From: Chara braunii
Taxonomy: Eukaryota > Streptophyta > Charophyceae > Charales > Characeae
Assembly (NCBI GenBank): GCA_003427395.1
Contig: BFEA01000338.1
Coordinates: forward strand, 1,341,583 to 1,369,378
DNA: 27,796 nucleotides
Reading direction: 5' to 3'
This document shows, one piece after another, positions 27,731 through 27,796 of this stretch. Each line of letters starts with the position of its first letter. Within the stretch, counting starts at the first letter, position 1. The position numbers and the translations under genes are program-made. The notes beneath the pieces were generated by a model. It worked only from the letters and a program-made list of their open reading frames with translations, did no database searches and was not told the DNA's origin.

Positions 27731-27796
<66 letters not shown>
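27731..27796. repeat. (GA)n microsatellite reaching the window end
   Basis: An uninterrupted GA dinucleotide run of 33 units continues to the last base of the window, so its true length is unknown. Confidence 0.98.

Overview
The window looks like repeat-dominated nuclear DNA of a streptophyte plant or alga. A charophyte such as Chara is my best guess, by inference only: the evidence is plant-type LINE and Ty3/gypsy relics, a trihelix/Myb-like protein of transposon type, many foldback minisatellites, A/T and G homopolymers, and eukaryotic gene layout. No bacterial operon, rRNA, tRNA or CRISPR array was seen.

Layout. 1-6190 is mostly non-coding: a 13-bp repeat, two diverged poly(T)-bearing units (148-790), and a tandem array of about 65-bp hairpin units (2565-3000). 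6190-11010 holds a broken Ty3/gypsy element on the minus strand: a probable 3' LTR at about 7020-7919, then going rightwards integrase, RNase H and reverse transcriptase, cut off at 10680. It lies between two inverted copies of one foldback repeat family (6190-6635 and 10680-11010). 11207-11875 is a tandem array of long hairpins. 11908-12660 is a plus-strand relic of a LINE 3' coding end, facing tail-to-tail a much more complete minus-strand LINE at 13534-about 21800. That LINE has ORF1 with a CCHC knuckle, an APE-type endonuclease, a reverse transcriptase and a C-terminal zinc-binding domain. A 522-bp MITE-like element with a TA duplication sits inside its reverse transcriptase.

22200-27796 is the gene-like part. 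22440-22745 encodes a small probably secreted protein with a mirror-symmetric cysteine pattern. 25608-27214 encodes a trihelix/Myb-SANT-like protein whose frame is broken only by three one-base steps, each at or next to a short homopolymer, and two TGA codons. Between and around them are short tandem duplications, and the window ends inside a (GA)n tract.

A theme across the window is decay that looks like loss of methylated cytosine. All six in-frame stops found in the main LINE frames are TAG (explainable as CAG to TAG), while stops in the trihelix gene and some in the gypsy relic are TGA (explainable as CGA to TGA). No working autonomous element is present; the two non-repeat candidates are the cysteine-rich gene and, less surely, the trihelix gene.
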